A stretch of 64,000 nucleotides of DNA from Flavobacteriaceae bacterium PS02334 (GTDB lineage Bacteria; Bacteroidota; Bacteroidia; Flavobacteriales; Flavobacteriaceae): contig JASCOH010000001.1 of assembly GCA_029959295.1 (NCBI GenBank), forward strand, positions 930,001 through 994,000. Direction: 5' to 3'. A model generated the notes under the pieces. That model did no database searches, was not told the DNA's origin, and was given only the letters and a program-made list of their open reading frames with translations. The position numbers were made by a program, and so were the translations under genes. Positions within the stretch are counted from its first letter, which is position 1; every line of letters begins with the position of its first letter. Of the stretch, positions 28,909-38,736 are shown one piece after another.

Positions 28909-29316
28909 CTAACTGCGAAATTTAATAAAATCATCATATTCTCTGATGTAATCAGACTCGAGATAAACTTCTGAAGCCAGAACAAGGCAAATACTGCCAC
29001 TAGAAAAATTTTCTATTTCTCTCCAGATTCCTTTTTTAAGGTACAATGCCTTTGAAGGATTATTCAAGAAAACACTTTTCTTTTGCTTTCCATCATCTAA
29101 AACTACGGTAAACGAACCACTTGCCGCAACAAGATATTGCTCTAATTCGTGATGCGCATGCCCGCCTCTTTCAGCGCCCATAGGCACATCATATAAATAA
29201 TAGACGCGTTTTATATCAAAAGGAATATTTTTATTGTTGTCTAAAAATGTAAGATTGCCCGCATCGCTGTGGATTTTCGGCAAGTCTACTAGTATGCAAT
29301 CCTCGACACTATACAT
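28909..29316 (-). CDS. dTDP-4-keto-6-deoxyglucose 3,4-ketoisomerase, FdtA/QdtA-like, copy A
   Basis: 135 residues from MYSVEDCILVDLPKI (ATG 29314-29316). An upstream in-frame ATG would create a longer overlap and a non-family N-terminus. Small cupin of the WxcM/FdtA type with KRVYYLYDVPMGAERGGHAHHELEQYLVAASGSFTV, carrying the paired His residues (GHAHH) of the active site, and SDYIREYDDF at the end. It isomerises the RmlB product from 4-keto to 3-keto. Its start overlaps the stop of copy B by 8 bases. Confidence 0.9.
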   Translation of the reverse strand: MYSVEDCILVDLPKIHSDAGNLTFLDNNKNIPFDIKRVYYLYDVPMGAERGGHAHHELEQYLVAASGSFTVVLDDGKQKKSVFLNNPSKALYLKKGIWREIENFSSGSICLVLASEVYLESDYIREYDDFIKFRS

Positions 29317-29716
29317 TTTTGAAACTTTTAAATTCGTGAAAATCTCTGATGTAGTCAGACTCATCAAAAGTTTTGTCAGTCACAATTAATGCTAGAGAAT
29401 TTGTAGAGAAATTTTCTAAAGTTCTCCAATATTTATTAGGGACATATAATCCATAATAAGAGCGGTTCAGTGAGAATTTGGTTTCATTTTGACCGTCATT
29501 TAAGACTACGTCAAAACTTCCTGACAAGGCAATTATAAATTCTTGCTGTTCTTTAAAAGCATGACTGCCTCTTATTTCGCCACCCGGAACATCATAAATC
29601 CAGTACGTTCGTTTTATTTCAAACGGAAGCTGGCTTGGATGTTCTAAAAAGGAAAGATTTCCTCTTTTTTCCAATATTTGTGGAAGGTGTAAAATTTCAG
29701 GCTTTTTTTCTTTCAT
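29309..29716 (-). CDS. FdtA/QdtA-like sugar 3,4-ketoisomerase, copy B
   Basis: 135 residues, a divergent paralogue of the next gene: KRTYWIYDVPGGEIRGSHAFKEQQEFIIALSGSFDV and SDYIRDFHEF align closely. The GHAHHELEQ active-site stretch of copy A is replaced by SHAFKEQQE, so one of the two His residues is lost. The pair could make two different isomers, act as a heterodimer, or copy B could be catalytically altered. It is the first gene after the WbpA-like dehydrogenase in this run. Confidence 0.88.
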   Translation of the reverse strand: MKEKKPEILHLPQILEKRGNLSFLEHPSQLPFEIKRTYWIYDVPGGEIRGSHAFKEQQEFIIALSGSFDVVLNDGQNETKFSLNRSYYGLYVPNKYWRTLENFSTNSLALIVTDKTFDESDYIRDFHEFKSFKNV

Positions 29717-29761
29717 ACTTATTTTCTTGGCAATTAATTGGTAATCTCAGGTAGATTTTTT

Positions 29762-31039
29762 TTACAGCTTTCCGTCGACCTTTCCTTTTAAAATACCTTT
29801 CACATCATAGAGAATACTATTCTCCTTGCGCAGGGCATCAAATTCAATATCTAAGAATTCTTTATGGGAAACGCCTAAAACAATGGCGTCAAATTTTTGC
29901 GAAGGTAAGCTTTTTGTTGTAGAAAGTTCATACTCATGTGCAACTTCTTGAACATCAGCCCACGGGTCATATATTTTAACAATAATCCCGTAATCTTTTA
30001 ATGCGGCAATTACGTCAACGATTTTAGTATTGCGAACGTCAGGGCAATTTTCTTTAAAAGTAATTCCCAACATCAGCAATTCAGCACCGCTAACCGGAAT
30101 TTCTTTTTTGATCATAAGCTTTACAATCTGCGAAGCCACATATTCGCCCATGCTATCATTCAAGCGTCTTCCTGCCAAAATTATTTCAGGATGATAGCCG
30201 AATTCTTGAGCTCTTTGCGCCAAATAATAGGGATCAACGCCAATGCAGTGACCGCCTACCAAACCTGGCTTGAACGGAAGGAAATTCCATTTTGTACCCG
30301 CGGCTTCTAAAACATCTTGGGTATCGATTTCCATGCAGTTGAAGATTTTCGCCAGTTCGTTTACAAAAGCAATATTAATATCGCGCTGTGAATTTTCAAT
30401 CACTTTTGCCGCCTCGGCAACCTTAATTGTCGGCGCCAAATGTGTTCCTGCAGTAATTACAGATTTATATAATTCGTTTACTTTCTGTCCAATTTCTGGA
30501 GTTGAACCAGCAGTAACCTTTAGTATTTTTTCTACCGTATGTTCTTTATCGCCCGGATTTATTCTTTCTGGAGAATACCCTGCAAAGAAATCTACGTTAA
30601 ATTTAAGTCCGCTTATTTTTTCTAAAACCGGAACGCATTCTTCTTCGGTAGCACCAGGAAAAACGGTAGACTCATAAATAACAATATCTGCTTTTTTCAA
30701 TACTTTTCCAACTGTTTCGCTCGCTTTGTAAAGCGGCGTCAAGTCTGGACGATTATTTTTATCAACCGGAGTTGGAACCGTCACAATATAATAATTGCAA
30801 TCTTTTATATCTGATAAATCTGATGAGCAATAAAGGCCTTTTTCCATTGAAACAGAATCTGACAATACCGCTTGCAGGATATCGTCTTCAATTTCAAGCG
30901 TGCTGTCCGTTCCTGAACGCAGGCCTTCAATTCTGTTTTTATTAATGTCAAAACCAATTACAGGATATTTTGTGGCGAAAAGTCTTGCCAAGGGCAATCC
31001 TACATATCCTAATCCTATTATAGCAATTTTCAAGCTCAT
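29762..31039 (-). CDS. UDP-N-acetylhexosamine 6-dehydrogenase (WbpA/TviB type)
   Basis: 425 residues of the UDP-sugar dehydrogenase superfamily. N-terminal IAIIGLGYVGLPLARLFA, STVFPGATEEECVP, and the catalytic Cys265 in GLVGGHCIGVDPYYLA. The branch with GGHCIGVDPYYL oxidises UDP-GlcNAc or UDP-GalNAc to the uronic acid, unlike the Ugd gene close by. With the WbpP-like epimerase it would give UDP-GalNAcA. It uses NAD+ in the cytoplasm. Confidence 0.92.
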   Translation of the reverse strand: MSLKIAIIGLGYVGLPLARLFATKYPVIGFDINKNRIEGLRSGTDSTLEIEDDILQAVLSDSVSMEKGLYCSSDLSDIKDCNYYIVTVPTPVDKNNRPDLTPLYKASETVGKVLKKADIVIYESTVFPGATEEECVPVLEKISGLKFNVDFFAGYSPERINPGDKEHTVEKILKVTAGSTPEIGQKVNELYKSVITAGTHLAPTIKVAEAAKVIENSQRDINIAFVNELAKIFNCMEIDTQDVLEAAGTKWNFLPFKPGLVGGHCIGVDPYYLAQRAQEFGYHPEIILAGRRLNDSMGEYVASQIVKLMIKKEIPVSGAELLMLGITFKENCPDVRNTKIVDVIAALKDYGIIVKIYDPWADVQEVAHEYELSTTKSLPSQKFDAIVLGVSHKEFLDIEFDALRKENSILYDVKGILKGKVDGKL

Positions 31040-31056
31040 CTTTTATTTATATAATA

Positions 31057-32103
31057 CTAATTATATTGTTTTTCGTAGTATTTGCTGTATTCGCCCGAAG
31101 TGACATTTTTAAGCCATTCTTCATTGCTCAAATACCAATTTACCGTTTTTTCCAAACCTTGCTCAAAAGTCACAGAAGGTTTCCAGCCTAGTTCTGTATT
31201 GATTTTTGAAGCATCGATAGCATAACGCAAATCGTGGCCTGGACGGTCTTTTACGTAAGTAATTAATTTTTCAGAAGTACCTTTTTCTCTTCCTAATTTG
31301 TCGTCCATAATTTGGCAAAGCAATTTTACCAAATCAATATTTTTCCATTCGTTGAAACCACCTATGTTATATGTATCGTGATTTTTTCCTTCGTGGAAAA
31401 CCAAATCAATAGCCACGGCATGATCTTCTACAAAAAGCCAGTCGCGCGTGTAATTTCCATCACCATAAACCGGCAAAGCTTTGTTGTTGATGATATTATT
31501 TATAAAAAGCGGAATTAATTTTTCAGGAAAATGGTTCGGACCGTAATTATTTGAGCAATTTGTCAAAACATAAGGCATGCCGTAAGTTTCACCATAAGCT
31601 CTCACAAAATGGTCAGAACTTGCTTTTGAAGCTGAATAAGGCGAATTTGGATCATAAGCAGTTGTTTCCGTGAAAAGTCCGGTTTCACCTAAACTTCCAT
31701 AAACTTCGTCCGTACTGATATGATAGAAGCGTTTTCCTTCGAAATTGCCTTTCCAAGTTTCTTTAAAAGCATTCAAAAGATTCATAGTTCCAATTACATT
31801 TGTTTTCACGAACGCCAACGGATCAGTGATAGAGCGGTCAACGTGAGATTCTGCAGCTAAATGCAAAACGCCGTCAAATTGGTGTTCTTTAAAAAGAGAA
31901 TCGATAAATGTTGCATCAACGATATCGCCTTTTATAAAAGTGTAATTTGCTTCTTTTTCAATATCAGCGATATTTTCTAAATTTCCTGCATAAGTCAATG
32001 CGTCTAAATTGAAAATTTGACACTCTGGATATTTTTTCACAAATCTTCTCACCACGTGAGAACCAATAAATCCAGCTCCTCCTGTAATTAAAATTTTTTT
32101 CAT
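31057..32103 (-). CDS. rfbB: dTDP-glucose 4,6-dehydratase
   Basis: 348 residues of SDR fold. GGAGFIGS (8-15), active-site Thr-Asp-Glu in STDEVYG (131-133), Tyr156-x3-Lys160 in YSASK, and NCSNNYGPNHFPEKLIP. These are diagnostic of RmlB/RfbB. It makes dTDP-4-keto-6-deoxyglucose, the common precursor for the FdtA/FdtB and VioA-like branches downstream. No rmlA, rmlC or rmlD is present in the window, so dTDP-glucose must be supplied by a gene elsewhere and rhamnose is probably not made by this locus. Confidence 0.95.
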   Translation of the reverse strand: MKKILITGGAGFIGSHVVRRFVKKYPECQIFNLDALTYAGNLENIADIEKEANYTFIKGDIVDATFIDSLFKEHQFDGVLHLAAESHVDRSITDPLAFVKTNVIGTMNLLNAFKETWKGNFEGKRFYHISTDEVYGSLGETGLFTETTAYDPNSPYSASKASSDHFVRAYGETYGMPYVLTNCSNNYGPNHFPEKLIPLFINNIINNKALPVYGDGNYTRDWLFVEDHAVAIDLVFHEGKNHDTYNIGGFNEWKNIDLVKLLCQIMDDKLGREKGTSEKLITYVKDRPGHDLRYAIDASKINTELGWKPSVTFEQGLEKTVNWYLSNEEWLKNVTSGEYSKYYEKQYN

Positions 32104-32113
32104 ACTTGTTATA

Positions 32114-33511
32114 TTATGATCCTATTGCTTGGTATATAAATCCTATTTCTTTTAATTTTTTGCCGTCTAGCAAATTTCTTCCATCAAAGATAAATGCTGG
32201 CTTTTGCATATTATCATAAATTTTTTGCCAGTCATATTCCTTAAATTCGTCCCACTCTGTCAAAATTGCGATTGCGTGTGCGTCATTACAAACTTCGTAA
32301 GGATCGCTGGCTGTAACAATATATTCTCTATTTTTATCTTCACTTCTAGATTCTAAATAATTAAGATCCGAAAGTATTTGCTTTTCGGAAACTTTAGGAT
32401 CAAAAACCGCTAGTGAAGCCTGTTCGTTTATCAAATCATCAGCTACATAAATCGCCGCAGATTCTCTGGTATCATTGGTATCTTTCTTGAAAGCCCAGCC
32501 TAAAAAAGCTATTTTTTTTCCGGAAACCGTGTTATATAAAGTGTTCACAATTTTATTTGCAAACCTTCTTTTTTGGTGGTCATTCATAATGATGACCTGT
32601 TCCCAATAATCTGCAACTTCATTCAAGCCGTAAGCCTTTGCAATATAAACCAAATTTAGGATATCTTTTTGGAAACAAGAACCGCCAAAACCAACAGACG
32701 CTTTTAAGAATTTCGAACCGATTCGGCTATCCATTCCAATTGCTTTGGCTACTTCATTTACATCTGCTCCTGTTTTTTCACACAATTCAGAAATTGCATT
32801 TACAGAAGAAACTCTTTGTGCCAAGAAAGCATTTGCAGTAAGTTTTGACAATTCAGATGACCATAAATTAGTCGTCAAAATTCTGTCTTTACTTACCCAA
32901 GTACCATAAATATCCGCCAAAGCTTGCACCGCTTTTTGTCCACCTTCTGTAGGATCTCCACCGATCAAAACTCTATCCGGATTCATTAGATCTTGAACCG
33001 CAGTTCCTTCCGCAAGAAATTCCGGATTGGAAAGGATTTGAAATTGCACACCATTTCCAGTATTGTCTAAAATGCTTTTTATAGCTTCCGCAGTCCTTAC
33101 CGGAAGCGTTGATTTTTCAACAACAATTTTATCTGATTTAGAAACGCTTGCAATTTGTCTTGCGCAAAGTTCTATATATTTTAAATCTGCCGCCATTCCT
33201 TTTCCAGAACCATACGTTTTTGTTGGTGTATTTACTGAAATAAAAATCATTTGGGCTTCTTCGATCGCTTTTTCAACTTCTGTAGAAAAAAATAAATTTC
33301 TTCCTCTAGCCTCAGCTACAACTTCAGAAAGTCCCGGCTCATATATTGGTATATTATTAGTATCTGCATCATTCCATGCGGCAATTCGTGCTTCGTTAAG
33401 ATCAACGACCGTCACCTGAATATGAGGGCATTTTTGGGCAATAACCGCCATTGTTGGTCCGCCGACATATCCTGCACCGATGCAACAGATTTTTGTAATA
33501 TTTGTATTCAT
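32114..33511 (-). CDS. ugd: UDP-glucose 6-dehydrogenase
   Basis: 465 residues from [20 protein letters not shown]. The ATG at 33509-33511 is preferred over one 30 bases earlier because the family starts just before the GAGYVG motif. The length, [16 protein letters not shown] start, [10 protein letters not shown] and active-site [17 protein letters not shown] indicate the eukaryote-like Ugd branch. It oxidises UDP-glucose to UDP-glucuronate. Placed between RmlB and the WbpP-like epimerase, it adds a second uronic acid precursor to the locus. Confidence 0.94.
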   Translation of the reverse strand: MNTNITKICCIGAGYVGGPTMAVIAQKCPHIQVTVVDLNEARIAAWNDADTNNIPIYEPGLSEVVAEARGRNLFFSTEVEKAIEEAQMIFISVNTPTKTYGSGKGMAADLKYIELCARQIASVSKSDKIVVEKSTLPVRTAEAIKSILDNTGNGVQFQILSNPEFLAEGTAVQDLMNPDRVLIGGDPTEGGQKAVQALADIYGTWVSKDRILTTNLWSSELSKLTANAFLAQRVSSVNAISELCEKTGADVNEVAKAIGMDSRIGSKFLKASVGFGGSCFQKDILNLVYIAKAYGLNEVADYWEQVIIMNDHQKRRFANKIVNTLYNTVSGKKIAFLGWAFKKDTNDTRESAAIYVADDLINEQASLAVFDPKVSEKQILSDLNYLESRSEDKNREYIVTASDPYEVCNDAHAIAILTEWDEFKEYDWQKIYDNMQKPAFIFDGRNLLDGKKLKEIGFIYQAIGS

Positions 33512-33544
33512 ATTGGGGATTCTATATTTTTTACTTTTCAATAT

Positions 33545-34519
33545 TTATTTTAAATGCTGCCAATACCATTTTACGGCTTCCTTTAATCCTTGCTCAATTG
33601 AAAACTTCGGATCATAATTCAATAATTTCTTAGCTTTTTCAATACTTGCCAAAGAGTGCGGAATATCTCCTGCCCTGTTAGGTCCATAAATAATTGGTAT
33701 TTCAGCTATGGAAGCATCAAATTCAGACAAATATTTTTTCAAATAACCAACCAAATCGTTAAGCGTATTTCTATCTCCAAAAGCGGTATTGTAAACTGTG
33801 TTTACAGCTTCTGGATTTTTAGCTTTCATCGCCAATTCATTCATCTGTATGACATTATCAATGTAGGTGAAATCACGAGAAAAATTACCGTCGCCGTTAA
33901 TCACAGGGCTTTCATGTTTCATCAATTGCATCACAAATTTTGGAATAACTGCGGCATAAGCTCCATTTGGATCTTGCTTTCTTCCAAAAACATTGAAATA
34001 GCGAAGCCCGATTGTTTCTAATCCGTAAGTTCTTGCAAAAATTTCTGCATACAATTCATTCACATATTTTGTAATGGCATAAGGCGATAATGGCTTGCCA
34101 ATCACATCCTCTACCTTTGGCAGAGATTCTGAATCGCCATAAGTCGAAGAACTAGCCGCATAAATAAAACGCTTTACGCCAGCATCTCTTGAAGCAACAA
34201 GCATGTTCAAAAACCCGCTGACATTCACATCATTCGTCGTAATCGGATCATTTATTGACCTTGGAACTGAACCTAAAGCAGCTTGATGCAGCACATAATC
34301 CATTCCTTTTACTGCATTTTCACAGTCAGAAAGATTTCTAATATCTCCTTCAATAAGCCTAAAATTCGGATTATCTAAAAAACTGCTTAAGTTATGGCGC
34401 TGACCCGTAGCAAAATTATCCAAACAAACTACCGCATGTCCTTCTGAAAGGAAATACTCGCAGAGATTTGATCCTATAAATCCGGCTCCTCCGGTTATTA
34501 AAATTTTGCTTTTGCCCAT
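33545..34519 (-). CDS. UDP-N-acetylhexosamine 4-epimerase (WbpP/TviC type)
   Basis: 324 residues of SDR fold. GGAGFIGS, the substrate-loop HQAALGSVPRSINDP, Ser motif AASSSTYGD (121-129) and Tyr147-x3-Lys151. HQAALGSVPRS is characteristic of WbpP/TviC, which interconvert UDP-GlcNAc(A) and UDP-GalNAc(A), so it pairs with the WbpA-like dehydrogenase three genes downstream. It is the first gene of the long run and has a -7 box (34547-34554) just upstream. Confidence 0.92.
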   Translation of the reverse strand: MGKSKILITGGAGFIGSNLCEYFLSEGHAVVCLDNFATGQRHNLSSFLDNPNFRLIEGDIRNLSDCENAVKGMDYVLHQAALGSVPRSINDPITTNDVNVSGFLNMLVASRDAGVKRFIYAASSSTYGDSESLPKVEDVIGKPLSPYAITKYVNELYAEIFARTYGLETIGLRYFNVFGRKQDPNGAYAAVIPKFVMQLMKHESPVINGDGNFSRDFTYIDNVIQMNELAMKAKNPEAVNTVYNTAFGDRNTLNDLVGYLKKYLSEFDASIAEIPIIYGPNRAGDIPHSLASIEKAKKLLNYDPKFSIEQGLKEAVKWYWQHLK

Positions 34520-34546
34520 TTAGTGCGTCTTCTAATTAAATCTTTG

Positions 34547-34554
34547 CAAAAGTA
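34547..34554 (-). promoter_or_regulatory. Promoter -7 box of the main polysaccharide biosynthesis run
   Basis: TACTTTTG on the minus strand followed by C fits TAnnTTTG and sits about 28 bases before the WbpP-like ATG. A TTG at the usual distance is not seen. The 120-bp gap 34520-34639 has no terminator-like hairpin, so read-through from the upstream Wzc gene is also possible. Confidence 0.5.
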
Positions 34555-34639
34555 AGGTTTTTAACATTACCTCCATTACATCAATTTTAATATAGTGCGT
34601 GGTAAAAAATATAAGAGTAAAAAACAGTTTAACCTGCGC

Positions 34640-37078
34640 TTAATTTCCTTTTCTGATTCTTTTTGAAATTCTTTTTAAACGGCTCTCCGGCTCATCTTCT
34701 TCATGATATCCATTGCTGTAATCGCCATATCCATAAGTATAGCCATACTTCGCTTTATTTTCAAAACTGTTGATAATAATACTGATATTTGTCAATTCTC
34801 CAGCTTTGTGTTTGCTGTTTACCAAAGCAAGCATTGATTTTTTTGTCAAGTTTTGGCGAACTACATATAAAGTGGCATCACAATATTGCACTAATTCAAG
34901 AGCATCCGAAACAAGGCCTATTGGAGGCGTATCTAAAATAATATAGTCATACCTCTTTTTCAAATCTTCTAATAATTCGCCCATGCTTTCTCCGATAATC
35001 AATTCTGCAGGATTTGGAGGAATTGGTCCAGAAGTAATTACATCTAAAAATGGCATTTCGGTTTTTTGTATGATTTCGTCCGTATTTTTTTGCCCGATCA
35101 AATAGTTCACGACTCCAAAGCTATTGTCTAAGTTGAAATCGCCAAAAATCTTTGGTTTTCTCAAATCAAGCCCGACAATAACGGTTTTCTTATCGCTCAA
35201 AGCAAAAACAGTCGCTATGTTTATCGAGCAAAAAGTTTTTCCTTCCCCACTAATTGAAGAAGTAATCATAAGGGTTTTGGCACCCGCAATATTTTGCTTT
35301 TTATACAAAAACTGCAACGAGGAACGAATCGCCCTGAAGGCTTCTGCCAAAGCAGATTTTGGCTTTTCGAAAACAGCGAGATTGCTCAATCCTTTGTTTT
35401 TGCCGACAACGCCAAGTACGGGAATCTGCGTAAGCTTGGCAACATCTTCTGTCGTGTGAATCGTATTATCTAAGAGCGTAATAATAAAAACCACAATCAA
35501 AGGCAACAAAAGTCCCAGGAAAAGTGCCAATACATAGTTAACGCTAGTTTTCGGGCCAATTAATCCGCCGCCAGTATCTTTTGCCGAATCAATAAAATGG
35601 ATATCTGAAAGATTGGCTGCTTTTACAATATTCGCTTCATTTCGCTTTTCAAGAAAAGTACTTATTATGGTATTTGTCAAATTGAATTTTCGAGAAATCT
35701 TGAGCAAATCTTGCTGGTCTTCCGGAAGCTTTTTGATGCTTTGGTCAGCCGTCGCAATGCGGCCATTAATTCTGGAAAGATCATTTTGAATCAATGTTTT
35801 TGCAGAAGATATATTTTCAAGAAGCACTTTTTTAACCGCTTCCATTTCATTGTCAAAATCTTTGAAAAACTTTGTGTTTTTTACGGCGTATGCTTTTTCT
35901 GAACGCTCCACAGAAAGCGCAATTAGCCTTGAAACATTATTAACAATATTCGGATCTTCAATGCCTGCAACTGCTGGCGCAGGAAGTTTGGAATAATCGA
36001 CACTGTTAGTCAGATAAGACCGAAGCGAATTATAATAAGAAATCTTCCTGTTTATGGCATCACGCTCTACATCAAGATCGGCCAATTGTTCAGATATCTT
36101 TTCTCCTCCCGATTCAAGATTAAATACATTTTTATCTTTTCTGAACTCACGAAGCTCGCTTTCAACACCATCCATTTCGGCTCCCATAGCGACAAGCGTA
36201 CTGTCAATAAAAGTAATTGTGTTGATGGCAAATTGATTCTTACTGTCAAGCTGGTTTTTTTGCAATACTTGAACAGTTACATTAAGATAATCAACCATTT
36301 TAGCCTTGTTGGTTCCTTGCATCGTAAGCTTTAAGATAGAACCTCCTTTGACATCACTTTCGACATTTACATCTCTATATCGATCAACAATTGCATTAAA
36401 ATCATTAAATCTTACGAAATATTCCGCTCCTTTATAAGAAGAAGCATCCGGTTTCATTTCAAGTTTCCAATTTACGAAAGGAAGCGAAACCTCTTGTCCA
36501 ACTTTAAACGTTTTTTTGAATTCTTCTTGCCCGACAGCAATTTTACTCGTACTGTCGTCATAGTAATTTATAAGTGAAGCCGATTCGCTTTCAAAAACAA
36601 CAGAAAGTTCATAAACTGACTCTGACAGGAATCTGATTTTGATAGGAATTCCGGCAAGCTGTCCTTTAGATTTGTCGATGTTAATCTTAAATGGCGCTTC
36701 TCCATAAGCGTCTATTAAATTATATTCTCCTTGCTTTAGATAATCGATATAATATTGAAGTTTTGCAACTGCAATTTCATTATGCGAACGCGATTTCAAT
36801 GTGGTAATAACGGTCTGAACTTTATCAGAAGTGCCACCCCAGTTAAAAACCAAGCTAGTATTTGAAGTAAAAAAAGGATTACTTTCCTCACGGACAGCAA
36901 TTAAGCTTTCCATGCCATAAATTTTCTCTTTTCTGATATTTACCTGATAAGCGATAAACATGCAGATAATCAAACTGCCTAAAAACCATTTCCAATAACT
37001 TAATATCTTGATTATAAAACCCTTAAAATCAAAATTATTTTGGTTTTCAAAAAAGGAAAAATCTTTTGTATCAAGCAT
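34640..37078 (-). CDS. wzc: Polysaccharide co-polymerase / bacterial tyrosine kinase (Wzc), copy 2
   Basis: 812 residues. Membrane helices near 28-45 and 513-537 bracket a large periplasmic coiled-coil domain. Walker A is SSISGEGKT (607-615), Walker A' VIVGLDLRKPK (633-643) and Walker B YIILDTPP (712-719). The tail has six tyrosines (778-791) followed by a basic end, but without the regular Tyr-Gly repeat of copy 1. It follows its Wza by 2 bases. The two Wzc proteins are clearly diverged and not recent duplicates. Confidence 0.93.
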   Translation of the reverse strand: MLDTKDFSFFENQNNFDFKGFIIKILSYWKWFLGSLIICMFIAYQVNIRKEKIYGMESLIAVREESNPFFTSNTSLVFNWGGTSDKVQTVITTLKSRSHNEIAVAKLQYYIDYLKQGEYNLIDAYGEAPFKINIDKSKGQLAGIPIKIRFLSESVYELSVVFESESASLINYYDDSTSKIAVGQEEFKKTFKVGQEVSLPFVNWKLEMKPDASSYKGAEYFVRFNDFNAIVDRYRDVNVESDVKGGSILKLTMQGTNKAKMVDYLNVTVQVLQKNQLDSKNQFAINTITFIDSTLVAMGAEMDGVESELREFRKDKNVFNLESGGEKISEQLADLDVERDAINRKISYYNSLRSYLTNSVDYSKLPAPAVAGIEDPNIVNNVSRLIALSVERSEKAYAVKNTKFFKDFDNEMEAVKKVLLENISSAKTLIQNDLSRINGRIATADQSIKKLPEDQQDLLKISRKFNLTNTIISTFLEKRNEANIVKAANLSDIHFIDSAKDTGGGLIGPKTSVNYVLALFLGLLLPLIVVFIITLLDNTIHTTEDVAKLTQIPVLGVVGKNKGLSNLAVFEKPKSALAEAFRAIRSSLQFLYKKQNIAGAKTLMITSSISGEGKTFCSINIATVFALSDKKTVIVGLDLRKPKIFGDFNLDNSFGVVNYLIGQKNTDEIIQKTEMPFLDVITSGPIPPNPAELIIGESMGELLEDLKKRYDYIILDTPPIGLVSDALELVQYCDATLYVVRQNLTKKSMLALVNSKHKAGELTNISIIINSFENKAKYGYTYGYGDYSNGYHEEDEPESRLKRISKRIRKGN

Positions 37079-37080
37079 AA

Positions 37081-37872
37081 TTAACGGTTTATAAGCACTA
37101 TTGTAGTTGCAACTACAGAAATCAAAGCAATAACTGAACTAATAGACTGAATACCAGTCATTCCAGTTCCCCAAGATTTCTGTTTCAAAGGTTTTACATA
37201 AATGTAATCGTTCGGCTGGATATAATAATAAGGAGAGTTCATCACATTTATATCTGTCAAATCAAGCGAATGTATCTCAGTTCCGTGCGGATATTGACGA
37301 ATAATCGTAACGTCTCTTCTATTGCCAACCATTGTTATATCTCCAGAATTTGCAATTGCTTCGAGAACATTTACTTTTTCTTGAAAAAGCGTTCGGGTTC
37401 CTGGATTCGTAATTTCTCCATTTATAGTATATCGCAATCCTGCTAATTTTACAGTAACAAAAATATTGGCTTCCTTATTAAAGTACTCGTCTAAAAGTTG
37501 TTTCTCGATCTTAATCCTAATTTCCTCAAGAGTAAATCCAATGACATTTACCTCGCCCAAAACCGGAACTCTAATATTTCCATGGTCATCGACACTGTAT
37601 CCGTCAAAATACAAAGTCTGATCACTCACCGTTTTTCCTTCTCCCGCATCAGAAGCATTAAACATTGCAACCAATTTTGCATCAAGCGCTTTAATTTTTA
37701 TGCTCAAGATATCATTGGTCTGAACTCGATAAGGCTTTGAAACGACAGGATTTACAAGTGATGAATTTTCAGTGTTTTCATTTTTTTGCAAATAAATAAG
37801 GTCTTTCGTTGGCACGCAAGATGTAAAAAATACGCCTGTAAAGAGCAAAAAAAGTAAAAAAGCCTTATTCAT
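37081..37872 (-). CDS. wza: Outer-membrane polysaccharide export lipoprotein (Wza), copy 2
   Basis: 263 residues from MNKAFLLFLLFTGVFFTSC. I chose ATG 37870-37872 because it gives a clean lipoprotein signal peptide (lipobox FTSC, Cys19); longer in-frame starts would run into recR. Poly_export motif VQTNDILSIKIKALD, SLBB-like YTINGEITNPGTRTLFQ and a C-terminal hydrophobic helix. It forms the outer-membrane pore for Wzc copy 2. A -7 box lies at 37891-37898. Confidence 0.92.
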   Translation of the reverse strand: MNKAFLLFLLFTGVFFTSCVPTKDLIYLQKNENTENSSLVNPVVSKPYRVQTNDILSIKIKALDAKLVAMFNASDAGEGKTVSDQTLYFDGYSVDDHGNIRVPVLGEVNVIGFTLEEIRIKIEKQLLDEYFNKEANIFVTVKLAGLRYTINGEITNPGTRTLFQEKVNVLEAIANSGDITMVGNRRDVTIIRQYPHGTEIHSLDLTDINVMNSPYYYIQPNDYIYVKPLKQKSWGTGMTGIQSISSVIALISVVATTIVLINR

Positions 37873-37890
37873 TGTCAATTTTTTAGTGAA

Positions 37891-37898
37891 CAAATATA
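37891..37898 (-). promoter_or_regulatory. Promoter -7 box of wza-wzc copy 2
   Basis: TATATTTG on the minus strand, in the 55-base gap between recR and wza. The predicted leader before the wza ATG is about 13 bases, short as is usual in this group. It also supports the shorter wza start. Confidence 0.55.
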
Positions 37899-37927
37899 GT
37901 TTTTCCATTAGAATATGGTAAATAAAT

Positions 37928-38548
37928 CTAGTTATTTTTAAATGAATTTTCAAACGGAACCCTGTGCAAAATGCTTCGCCCAAGCGTAACCTCATCTGCA
38001 TATTCAAGCTCGTCTCCTACAGAAATTCCTCTGGCAATCGTGGAAGTTATAATATCGACATCCTTAATCTGCCTGTAAATGTAAAAATTTGTGGTGTCGC
38101 CTTCCATTGTAGAGCTTAACGCAAAAATCAATTCGCGGATTGTTCCTGATTTTACCTTTTCAACCAAAGTCGGAATATTCAGCTGGCTTGGCCCAACGCC
38201 GTCAATCGGAGAAATCTTTCCTCCCAAAACGTGGTAAATTCCTTTAAATTGCCCTGTGTTTTCAATTGCCATGACGTCTCTGATATCTTCAACGACGCAA
38301 ATAATCTGCTGATTTCTGCTCGTATTAGAACATATTTCGCAAATCTCTACATCTGAAATATTATGGCAGCTTTTACAAAACTTGATGTCTTCCCTCATAT
38401 TTAAAAGCGCCTGCGATAAAAATCCAGTTTGTTCTTTTGGCTGTTTAAGTAAATGCAAAACCAGTCGCAATGCCGTTCTTTTGCCGATTCCAGGCAATTG
38501 AGACATTTCGTAAACCGCTTTTTCTAAAAGTTTCGATGAAAATTCCAT
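37928..38548 (-). CDS. recR: Recombination mediator RecR
   Basis: 206 residues from [11 protein letters not shown] (ATG 38546-38548; another in-frame ATG is 9 bases earlier). Helix-hairpin-helix [20 protein letters not shown], four-Cys zinc finger [16 protein letters not shown] and a Toprim start [14 protein letters not shown]. RecR works with RecO and RecF to load RecA at gaps. It marks the housekeeping border of the polysaccharide locus. A TATATTTG (38555-38562) lies only 7 bases upstream, which would imply an almost leaderless transcript. Confidence 0.96.
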   Translation of the reverse strand: MEFSSKLLEKAVYEMSQLPGIGKRTALRLVLHLLKQPKEQTGFLSQALLNMREDIKFCKSCHNISDVEICEICSNTSRNQQIICVVEDIRDVMAIENTGQFKGIYHVLGGKISPIDGVGPSQLNIPTLVEKVKSGTIRELIFALSSTMEGDTTNFYIYRQIKDVDIITSTIARGISVGDELEYADEVTLGRSILHRVPFENSFKNN

Positions 38549-38736
38549 AAGCTGCAAATATAATAAAGAGAAACCTGATTTTTAGCCTTATGGAGAAGTG
38601 TTTTAAATAAAATCAAAGGATTGTCGTCGAAAAAAAATCCTGAAATTTGAAACTACATATTCTAGATTTAGAATAATTTTTATTTTTTTCTATTTTCTGC
38701 CTAAATTTTATTTGCTTTGCAACAAACTCACCCAAC

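Noticed and set aside
37081-38007. Longer Wza copy 2 beginning at 38007
   Set aside because: It would overlap recR by about 80 bases and lose the signal peptide from its N-terminus; the lipoprotein start at 37872 is convincing.
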